Origin: Treponema sp.
GTDB taxonomy: Bacteria > Spirochaetota > Spirochaetia > Treponematales > Treponemataceae
Direction: 5' to 3'
Assembly (NCBI GenBank): GCA_017940255.1
Contig: JAGAZB010000035.1
Coordinates: 91,913 to 155,912 of the forward strand
DNA: 64,000 bases
Under the pieces are notes generated by a model. That model saw nothing but the letters and a program-made list of their open reading frames with translations. It was not told where the DNA came from and did no database searches. Position numbers and translations under genes: made by a program. This document shows positions 26,919-34,489 of the stretch, one piece after another (the stretch's first letter is position 1; each line of letters opens with the position of its first letter).

Positions 26919-28362
26919 TATTTTTCATTCCCAACTTTTGCATCTGTTCAATTTCTTCTTTGAGGGCGATAAAGTCTCCACGCTTCTTATTTATAGAAAT
27001 AATTGTATTTCTAAGGGCAGAAAGTTCAATCTGCATACCTTTAATTTTTGGTTTCTGAAGAACATCTGTTGCATTTTTAAAGAAGGCATCAAGGGCATTA
27101 ATGATTGTAAAGGCAGACTGAGCTTCCGAAATCTGTTTGTTTACAAAAGTCAAAATTGCTTCTTCGCCGCTGCTTTCGATTTTCTGATACTCAGGGCCCG
27201 TGCTTGCAATCACAGAATAAATTCTGTCTTTGCGGGTGAGGTCATTCAGGAATTCTTTTACGTTCAGTTTTTGTGTTTTTTCTCCACCTGTTTTTGCATC
27301 TTTAATAGGGAGCATGATTACACGCTCTTTTTCTGCAATATGCAGGGCTTTTTTTAAGGCTGCAAAAAAGACTGAAAGAAAATTCTTTTTCTTTTCATAA
27401 AACACATCAAAATTTGCAGTGAGTTTTATGAGCAGCTGGTCTACGGTTGGGGCAAGAGCTCCAATAGCAAGCACGGTAGCCATAAGTAAATCTTTTGGAT
27501 TAGGACCAGTAACCTTCTTCTTTGTCTGATTTGTTCCAGTCTTTATTTCAAGGCGGGCAAGGGTCGCAGCCTGATTTTTCTGTTTATTTTCACCAATATC
27601 TTCTGCAACAATTTCATTTACTAAATCTGCATAGAAAGGTCTTTTTGGAAAGACTTTAGGGAACTGTTTTTTTATCTCGTTAAATTCATTTTCTGCACTT
27701 GTAATAACTGATGCATCAAAACGAGGAGAACCCATAATATCTCTGCGGATTTCATACTTGTAAATTTCACGGTCAAAAATACCAAGTTCATTCAGAATCT
27801 TTTTAATTTCGGCAGAGGCCTGGGCACATTTGTTGATACTGTCGTTTATCATACTCTGAACAACAGGAGCGGCCCCATTTCTTGCATTGTTTAAAGTTAC
27901 GGCAAGCCCGTGTGCATTTGAATCTGAACTACTGATTATAACATCTTCCCAGTCGAATACTTTTGCAAAATCGAGGAGTTTTTTTACCGTAGGAATTGGA
28001 AGGGAATCTACCGAAAAACGTACATAAGTACAGATATAGTCCAGCATTGTTTCATATTCAGAAAAACGCTTTCCAATTTTTGAAAAGATTTCTGATTCTG
28101 GGAAAGGACTTGTATCTGGAAGGGTGATATCTGTAATATGCTTATCAAGACGGTAAGGGTCGCTTTCTATGAGAGAGCGTTTTATGAGCATATCATAAAG
28201 ATGTCGGACGCATGAATGTATAAGACGATACTGGAGCAAGAGTTTCTCCAGGGCATCTGTATTAAACCATTCCGTTTTCTGAGTAATAGCTTCCTGTAAT
28301 TGCGGTAAAAACTCGGTATCTTCCATATTCACATTATCGGCAGGAATAGCGGTTTTCACCAC
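26908..28362 (-). CDS. Conserved spirochaete-type protein of unknown function in the cyclase operon
   Basis: 484 aa, soluble, no signal peptide, mostly helical and charged. I do not recognise a family. Notable parts: a helical N-terminal half (residues 1-240), a Lys/Gln-rich stretch NKQKNQAATLARLEIKTG (about 265), one weak hydrophobic segment DLLMATVLAIGALAPTVDQLL (about 300) and a helical C-terminus IALKEEIEQMQKLG. The frame opens with GTG GTG at 28362, 9 nt after the previous stop and without a clear ribosome site; ATG 28326 is an alternative. It lies between the coiled-coil membrane protein and the binding protein, overlapping the latter, so the genes are co-expressed. Confidence 0.72.
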   Translation of the reverse strand: MVKTAIPADNVNMEDTEFLPQLQEAITQKTEWFNTDALEKLLLQYRLIHSCVRHLYDMLIKRSLIESDPYRLDKHITDITLPDTSPFPESEIFSKIGKRFSEYETMLDYICTYVRFSVDSLPIPTVKKLLDFAKVFDWEDVIISSSDSNAHGLAVTLNNARNGAAPVVQSMINDSINKCAQASAEIKKILNELGIFDREIYKYEIRRDIMGSPRFDASVITSAENEFNEIKKQFPKVFPKRPFYADLVNEIVAEDIGENKQKNQAATLARLEIKTGTNQTKKKVTGPNPKDLLMATVLAIGALAPTVDQLLIKLTANFDVFYEKKKNFLSVFFAALKKALHIAEKERVIMLPIKDAKTGGEKTQKLNVKEFLNDLTRKDRIYSVIASTGPEYQKIESSGEEAILTFVNKQISEAQSAFTIINALDAFFKNATDVLQKPKIKGMQIELSALRNTIISINKKRGDFIALKEEIEQMQKLGMKNNEA

Positions 28363-28371
28363 TTTTTACTA

Positions 28372-29829
28372 TTATTTAATTAAAATCTTAACGGTTTGAC
28401 CTGGTAAAATGAGTGAAAAATCTATTTCCGGAAGATTTCCGTCTTTATCAGGGGCTACCACAAAGCGGTATCTTACATTTCCTGTCAATTCATCTGCTTC
28501 TGCAGAAAAAATACTGCCTTTAACTGTCTGCTTATCAACTTTGAATTCTGCTGGGGCACCTTCTTCCGAAATCAAATAGCGGGCCTGGGGCACAATGTAA
28601 ACATAAATATCTTCGTAAGAACTGGCAGAAAGAATGGCGGCACTAGATTTTAATCCCGCAAGCATATTTTTCATCACTTCTTCATAAGACAATTCGCGGC
28701 TGGCAAAAGAGGCTTTGTTTTCTTCAATCTGCTGATTTAAGACTTTTTTTTCTTCATAATAAGAAAGTGTTGTATCCATATAAGAAGAACTCATGGAATT
28801 TACAAGACTTCGCGCAGCAGAAACATATTCTGGAATTGAATTTTTTTGAGGAATATCGGCAACTACATCATCAAGATATTTAAACTGATTATACTTATTC
28901 TGATATTCTTCTACAGCGTCTACAAAGCGTTCCTCTGAAATTTCATTTTTTTCCAGGGCTGCAGAACCGTTAAAATCTGATTGATTTAACACTTCATCAG
29001 AAGTAATAATTTTTCTTGCTTTTATATCTGAAAGCTTAGGGTCCAGTTCATCTATGCGGGCCTGGTATTTTTCTACAAGTTTGTTTATGGCAATGCGCAT
29101 TTCTTCCTGATTTTTAATTCTCTGCTCCTGTAAAGCAGTTTCCAATTCTTCTATGCGCTTTTCGTATTTATCTTCCTGACTCTTAAGCTCCAGCTTGTGC
29201 AGCTGACTTTCAGAATCCATAGAATTAGAATCTTTTGCACTTTCTATTGCCGAAGCATCAAATTTTGTAAGAGCCAGACGGAAAATTTCGGCATCTTCTT
29301 CTGCGGCGGCTCGTTTAGCTTCATATTCTTCGTTCAACTTCTGAAGTTTTTCTTCATATTTTTCGTTTATCAGCTTTAAGCGGCCGTTATATTCATTCAG
29401 AGAATCAAGGTGCATGGAATCTAAAACAAAAATTTCATTTTCGCGTTCTGCTTCAACTTCTTTTAAAGCAATATTGAATTCAGTGTCTGTCCTGGCAATC
29501 GCTTTTAAGGCGCCATCATAATTAGACTGAGCGGCAGAAACGGAATTTAACAGATTCTTTAGGTTTATATCTTCAAAATCCTGCAGACTGACAACAATTT
29601 CCTGATTACGGCTTGTAATCACCCTGGTCATTATAAAAGCCACGCCTACAATTATTAAAATAGAAGAAACCAAAAGAATGATAGAAAATCCTGAATGATT
29701 TTTCTTTGTTTTTTCATATTCTTTTTCTATATCGTACGAATCTTTTCGGGCATTTTTATGGATACGTTCAAGTTCATCGCCCAGAAACATCATAACTTGC
29801 TGATGAATTACTTCGTTGTCATTGTCCAT
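28372..29829 (-). CDS. Membrane-anchored coiled-coil protein of the cyclase operon
   Basis: 485 aa. A charged cytosolic N-terminus (1-48) is followed by one hydrophobic helix (HSGFSIILLVSSILIIVGVAFIM, about 47-69), then long coiled-coil stretches (90-330) rich in Glu, Lys and Ala (for example LKLINEKYEEKLQKLNEEYEAK), and a beta-rich C-terminal domain of about 100 residues ending FSLILPGQTVKILIK. No enzymatic motif is seen. It overlaps the cyclase gene by 22 bp, so the two proteins are translationally coupled. A scaffold or partner for the membrane-bound cyclase is a reasonable inference but is not shown. Confidence 0.75.
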   Translation of the reverse strand: MDNDNEVIHQQVMMFLGDELERIHKNARKDSYDIEKEYEKTKKNHSGFSIILLVSSILIIVGVAFIMTRVITSRNQEIVVSLQDFEDINLKNLLNSVSAAQSNYDGALKAIARTDTEFNIALKEVEAERENEIFVLDSMHLDSLNEYNGRLKLINEKYEEKLQKLNEEYEAKRAAAEEDAEIFRLALTKFDASAIESAKDSNSMDSESQLHKLELKSQEDKYEKRIEELETALQEQRIKNQEEMRIAINKLVEKYQARIDELDPKLSDIKARKIITSDEVLNQSDFNGSAALEKNEISEERFVDAVEEYQNKYNQFKYLDDVVADIPQKNSIPEYVSAARSLVNSMSSSYMDTTLSYYEEKKVLNQQIEENKASFASRELSYEEVMKNMLAGLKSSAAILSASSYEDIYVYIVPQARYLISEEGAPAEFKVDKQTVKGSIFSAEADELTGNVRYRFVVAPDKDGNLPEIDFSLILPGQTVKILIK

Positions 29830-31523
29830 ATTCCGCTCCAGGTTTCAGGTGGATTTTTTAAGCCCATACGTTCCAGAAAAACTTCTGTAACTTCAAGTTC
29901 GGTCTGCTTAAATATTTTACGCGCCGAATTCCAGTCTCCTTTGTAATAGCATTGTAAACCTTCTGAAAAACTTTCGTATTTGCTGATAAGGCCTGAATCC
30001 ATCTCTTCTTTATCAAACGGAAAATAAATCTTTTTTCCCTGAGTTTTTCCTTTTACCTGAACGGTATCAATTTCAAAGAAAAGATAACGGTCGCTTTCTT
30101 TTTCAACCTCGTTCTTTACATATTCAGAAACAATTACAGGAATATGATAGATTCTTGTAAGACCTTCCAGGCGGGAAGCAGAGTTTACGGTATCGCCAAT
30201 TACAGTGTTTGCCATGTGAGCCAGAAGAGGGTCATCTGTATCGTTTCTTCCGATTGTTCCATAGAAAACTTTTCCGCCATCAAGTCCTACACCAACATCA
30301 ACCGAAACCGCCTGAAAAACCCTTTCTTCAGATTCCGTAAGCTTACGAGTCTGTTCTATTTCGGCACGTTTTGCAGCCATTTCTGCACGCAAGGCAGCCG
30401 TAGAACGGGTTATTCTCCAGGCAGATTCAATTCCGTTATAAGATTTAGACTTTTTTGAATCCATTGTGCCGTAAACTGCAAGTATTGCATCACCAATAAT
30501 TGACCCCACAATACCGTTACAATCATGCACATTCTGAATTACCCTGTTATAATGTACATTCAAAACTTCAATAATATCGTTACCCAAAGTTTCGGTTCGA
30601 TAGGTAAAGCTTTTTACATCAGAAAAGAGCATGGTCAATTCACGCTGATTTCCTTCCAGCCCTACATCCTTTCCCGCATAAGCCTTTGCAACAATATCCT
30701 TAGAAACAAATTTCTGGAAGGTTCCAAGCAGATTATTTACCTGTGCAGAAAGATTGTTAAAAGAGGCCGCCATGTAAGTTACATCATCATTAGGAGCTTT
30801 TGAAAGATCTATAAGCTCCAGTTTTTTGCTCTGCTGCATCTTTATAAGTTCGTTTGTAAAGCTGCGCATAACACTAAATTCTTTTCGCAAAATTCCATAA
30901 CCGATAATAATAAAAAGGAGGGTCAAACTTACAATTAAAATAGAAATATAAGCATAAATACTGCGATTTTTTTCATCCAGGTCCAGGCGGCGTTCTGCGC
31001 GGATTATATAATAATTCCAGTCGTCCTGAAACTTATACACGCCAAAATATTCGGTTTCGTTTCCGATAAAAGAAAGGGAGCCTTCTTCTATTCCCTGAGT
31101 TTTAAGTTCATTCAGTTTTTCCAGAGAAGCTGCATCGGGGAAGGTAGACCAGCCATTGCCGTCAAACTGCGAAGCCATGAAGGTAATTTTTCCGTCTGGA
31201 GAAACTCCCAGAGCAATACTATTGGGATTTCCAAAACCACTTTCGGCTACGCGGCACATTGAATCATTACAGGCATTTCTGTCGCCGGAATAGGCGAAAA
31301 TCTGAAACTGATTGGCAGAGTTATTATAAAGTTCCTTAAGCTGCTGCACCATGATTGTATTATTCAGATTAATAATTTCTTTTTGAGTAAACTGAACAGT
31401 AATAATATTTGTTGCAAAATTTGAAAGCAGGATAAGACTAATAAAAATTGCCAGGATTTTTAGCTGAAGAGGGATAATTCTTGTTTTTCCAACCCTAGAA
31501 AAGATTCTGATTTTATCAGACAA
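29808..31523 (-). CDS. Membrane class III nucleotide cyclase with periplasmic sensor and HAMP
   Basis: 571 aa: TM1 at 22-41, a periplasmic sensor of about 155 residues, TM2 at 197-216, a HAMP-like linker to 270, then a class III cyclase domain (290-480). Both metal Asp residues (LFSDVKSFT, IIGDAILAVYG) and the transition-state Asn/Arg (GDTVNSASRLEGL) are present. The purine-specifying Lys (KxxGD in adenylate cyclases) is Ser (SIIGD), and the partner position is Thr (NTVIGD), so nucleotide specificity is uncertain. The start is TTG 31523 with GGAGG 9 nt upstream; no ATG fits. First gene of a four-gene overlapping operon. Confidence 0.88.
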   Translation of the reverse strand: MSDKIRIFSRVGKTRIIPLQLKILAIFISLILLSNFATNIITVQFTQKEIINLNNTIMVQQLKELYNNSANQFQIFAYSGDRNACNDSMCRVAESGFGNPNSIALGVSPDGKITFMASQFDGNGWSTFPDAASLEKLNELKTQGIEEGSLSFIGNETEYFGVYKFQDDWNYYIIRAERRLDLDEKNRSIYAYISILIVSLTLLFIIIGYGILRKEFSVMRSFTNELIKMQQSKKLELIDLSKAPNDDVTYMAASFNNLSAQVNNLLGTFQKFVSKDIVAKAYAGKDVGLEGNQRELTMLFSDVKSFTYRTETLGNDIIEVLNVHYNRVIQNVHDCNGIVGSIIGDAILAVYGTMDSKKSKSYNGIESAWRITRSTAALRAEMAAKRAEIEQTRKLTESEERVFQAVSVDVGVGLDGGKVFYGTIGRNDTDDPLLAHMANTVIGDTVNSASRLEGLTRIYHIPVIVSEYVKNEVEKESDRYLFFEIDTVQVKGKTQGKKIYFPFDKEEMDSGLISKYESFSEGLQCYYKGDWNSARKIFKQTELEVTEVFLERMGLKNPPETWSGIWTMTTK

Positions 31524-31579
31524 AATGTTAATCCTCCATGAAACCTGCAGCCTCTCTCTAAACTCACATTATAAACACA

Positions 31580-31608
31580 TTGAACAAAATACTCAATTTT
31601 TTTATCAT
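31580..31608 (+). promoter_or_regulatory. Promoter of murJ
   Basis: TTGAAC (31580-31585), 17-bp spacer, TATCAT (31603-31608). The start codon lies 12 nt after the -10 with no Shine-Dalgarno sequence, so the leader would be only about 5 nt. Confidence 0.5.
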
Positions 31609-31620
31609 TAGAACAATACT

Positions 31621-33273
31621 ATGGAAACAAATAATAGCACAAAAAATAAAAAATCACTTTTACATTCTGGAATTATTCTTTCTGTAATGACTCTTATGTC
31701 GCGAATTATGGGCTTAATCCGCGAAATGACTAAGGCTTCTTTTTTGGGAACAGGGCTTTATGCCGACTGCTTCACCGTCGCCTTTATGATTCCTAACCTT
31801 TTGCGCCGCCTTTTTGCTGAAAACGCAATTTCCGTTGCTTTTATTCCTACCTTCAAAGGCTACCTTGCCCAAGGCGATTCAGACGAAAACAAAAAAATCA
31901 CCCAGGAATTCGTAAAATCTACTTTTACACTGGTAAGCTTTTTAACCGCCTGCGTGGTTGTGGCAGGCATTTTAATCACCCCTTTTCTTATGCCAATTTT
32001 CTGCAAGGCGCCGGAAGCGGGCGGAGCAGATTACGCCGCTCAGCTGGAATACTATCTTTTAGAAAGACAGGAAACCGCCGTACTCACCCGCATTATGTTT
32101 CCTTACCTCTTCCTTATTTCAGTTGCGGCCTTTTTTCAGGGCATTCTGAACAGCTGCAACATTTTTGCACCATCCGGCTTTACCCCGGTTCTCTTCAACG
32201 GAATTGTAATTCTGGGAACTTATCTGCTCGCCCCTTACACTTCTAACCCGGCCCGCGCCATGTCTATCGGCGTTGTAGCGGGCGGCACCGTTCAGGCCCT
32301 CTTTCAGTGGCCTTTTGTAAGGAAAACCGGCTGGAAGGTGGGCTTTACTTCCCTGCGAAAAACCTTTACAAACCCGGGAACCCGCAAAGTAATTTCTCTG
32401 ATTGTTCCAACAATTATTGGAATGGCAGCCTACCAGCTGAACGATGTAGTTTCTACTTCTATGGCAAAATATGTTGGAAGCGGAATTGCTTCCAGTTTGC
32501 AGTACAGTCTGCGCCTTCAGGAGCTTATCCTTGGAATTTTTGCAGTTTCAATTGGAACCGTAATTTTGCCGGACCTTTCGGGCTTTGCAAATCAGAATAA
32601 CTGGAAGGAATTTAACAACATGCTGCTGCAGGCCATTAAAATTATGACCCTGATTTCCATTCCAATTACAGTTTACTCGCTCATTACAGGCCGCGAACTT
32701 ATTTCTCTTCTTTATAAAAACAAGCTTTTTGATGATGAATCTGTTCGCCTCACCCTGGGAGAATTCCGCTTCCACATTGCAGGCCTGCTCTTTATTGCCC
32801 TGAACAGAATTATTTCCCCGGCTTTCTATGCCCAGAAAAATCCAAAGCTGCCGACAATTGCCGGAGTAATCAGTTTTGCTTCAAACATTCTGCTGGTTCT
32901 CATTCTTTCCCGCTTTATGGGCGGAAACGGAATTGCACTTGCCCTTAGTCTTGCAAGTCTGGTAAATACAATATTCCTCTTCGCATTTATGAAGAAAATG
33001 CAGTCTATGGAACTGGGCCGTCTTGTGCGCGGCACTCTGCTATATGCTGTAAAAATGTGTATACTTTCGATTATTGCGGGCCTGCCATGCTACTTTGCCC
33101 ACAGCGCACTTACAGGCATTTTTGCAGGGCACGGCCGACTTATTGCCTACGGCGCACCTGCCGGCATTACAGCCCTTTTGTTTGCAGTCATTGGCGTAAC
33201 AGAACTTGTAATAATCAGAGATGAAATTGCAACATCTATCTTAAAAAAATTTACCGCACGTGCAAAAAAGTAG
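31621..33273 (+). CDS. murJ: Lipid II flippase MurJ (MviN)
   Basis: Inner-membrane MOP-superfamily flippase that moves lipid II for peptidoglycan synthesis. 550 aa with about 14 helices. Highly typical N-terminus: SRIMGLIREMTKASFLG, then ADCFTVAFMIPNLLRRLFAENAISVAFIPTF, with the essential Arg and Asp/Glu residues of the central cavity (written as blocks: IPNLLRRLFAE, AISVAFIPTF). The domain ends in a basic KKFTARAKK tail. The gene is divergent from the cyclase operon (98 bp between starts) and followed after 35 bp by the aminopeptidase gene, which has its own ribosome site and may be co-transcribed. Confidence 0.96.
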   Translation: METNNSTKNKKSLLHSGIILSVMTLMSRIMGLIREMTKASFLGTGLYADCFTVAFMIPNLLRRLFAENAISVAFIPTFKGYLAQGDSDENKKITQEFVKSTFTLVSFLTACVVVAGILITPFLMPIFCKAPEAGGADYAAQLEYYLLERQETAVLTRIMFPYLFLISVAAFFQGILNSCNIFAPSGFTPVLFNGIVILGTYLLAPYTSNPARAMSIGVVAGGTVQALFQWPFVRKTGWKVGFTSLRKTFTNPGTRKVISLIVPTIIGMAAYQLNDVVSTSMAKYVGSGIASSLQYSLRLQELILGIFAVSIGTVILPDLSGFANQNNWKEFNNMLLQAIKIMTLISIPITVYSLITGRELISLLYKNKLFDDESVRLTLGEFRFHIAGLLFIALNRIISPAFYAQKNPKLPTIAGVISFASNILLVLILSRFMGGNGIALALSLASLVNTIFLFAFMKKMQSMELGRLVRGTLLYAVKMCILSIIAGLPCYFAHSALTGIFAGHGRLIAYGAPAGITALLFAVIGVTELVIIRDEIATSILKKFTARAKK

Positions 33274-33308
33274 TATTTTATAATTAGAATATATATAGAA
33301 GGATTAAA

Positions 33309-34457
33309 ATGAAAGACTATTCAAAAGAAGAATTATCAAACATTTACAAGGCGCGAAGAGACCGCCTTACAGACTATCTTAAAGAAAATGAACTTGGAGC
33401 CTGTGTATTTATCGATAGTGAAGAACACCGCGACCCGGCTCTTGCATACTTTACTGCCCACGCAAACGACGCAGTTCTCATCATTTTTTCTGACGGATAC
33501 ACTGTACTCATTCCTTGGGATGAAAACCTTGCAAAGAAAAACGGTTTTTACGACAAACTTGTTCCTTACACACGTTACAAGAATAATGATATAAACGCCG
33601 TAAAAGCAATTTTGAACGCCTGCTACACACACGGCATGAACAGTAAAGTGGAACTTCCTCCATATCTTACCTACCCTCACTATCTGCACTTTATTGATGA
33701 GCTTTGCAATTACGACTGCCGCTGCAAGGAAGACGGCGCTCATCAGTTTGTTGTTGAATGCAGAATGATTAAAGACGAATACGAAATTGAATGTACTCGT
33801 GAAGCAGTTCGCGTTGGCGACCTCATTATTGATGAAATTGAAAAAGAGATTAAAGACGGACGAATTAAAACAGAAACTGATGTAGGACTTTTAATTGAAC
33901 GAATGCTGCGTGAAAACAATTGTGAACGCACAGGATTCGACACACTTGCCGCAGGACCTTCACGAAGCTTTGCCATTCATGCCTTCCCGGGTTACACAGC
34001 AGCAGCATGGCCAGACACAGGACTTTCTATTCTGGACTTTGGTGTTGTTTACAGAGGTTACACAAGCGACACAACAATTACAGTTGCAAAAGGACCGCTC
34101 ACAGAAGCTCAGGAAGAACAGCTTAATCTTGTTCAAAAAGCCTTTGATGAATGTCTTAAACTTTACACTCCGGAACACACTGTTGTTGAAGCCGCAAAAA
34201 AAGCTGACTCTGTATTTGCCGCTGGTAAAAGAAAGATGCCACACACTCTTGGACACGCAACAGGACTTGAAATTCATGAGTATCCAAGAATCAGTACAAA
34301 AATGCCGGCTGAACTTAAATTCCAGCCGGGCATGATTCTTACTCTTGAACCTGGTCTCTACGATGTAGAAATTGGCGGAACAAGACTTGAAAACGATGTT
34401 TTAATTACAGAAAACGGAAACGAAGTGCTTTCGCACTCTCGCATTATCCGTTTGTAA
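33309..34457 (+). CDS. M24 family Xaa-Pro aminopeptidase/dipeptidase
   Basis: Cytosolic dinuclear metallopeptidase cleaving N-terminal or dipeptide X-Pro bonds. 382 aa: creatinase-type N-terminal domain (1-150), then the pita-bread domain. All five metal ligands are seen: the two Asp in DFGVVYRGYTSDTT, His in HTLGHATGLEIHE, Glu in LTLEPGLYD and Glu in GGTRLENDVLI. The ribosome site GAAGGA lies 5 nt before ATG 33309. Length fits PepQ/PepP-like enzymes of bacteria; X-Pro aminopeptidase and X-Pro dipeptidase cannot be told apart by eye. Confidence 0.92.
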   Translation: MKDYSKEELSNIYKARRDRLTDYLKENELGACVFIDSEEHRDPALAYFTAHANDAVLIIFSDGYTVLIPWDENLAKKNGFYDKLVPYTRYKNNDINAVKAILNACYTHGMNSKVELPPYLTYPHYLHFIDELCNYDCRCKEDGAHQFVVECRMIKDEYEIECTREAVRVGDLIIDEIEKEIKDGRIKTETDVGLLIERMLRENNCERTGFDTLAAGPSRSFAIHAFPGYTAAAWPDTGLSILDFGVVYRGYTSDTTITVAKGPLTEAQEEQLNLVQKAFDECLKLYTPEHTVVEAAKKADSVFAAGKRKMPHTLGHATGLEIHEYPRISTKMPAELKFQPGMILTLEPGLYDVEIGGTRLENDVLITENGNEVLSHSRIIRL

Positions 34458-34489
34458 TTTGAAGTTTGTAATTTGAAAACTTTTTGCAG

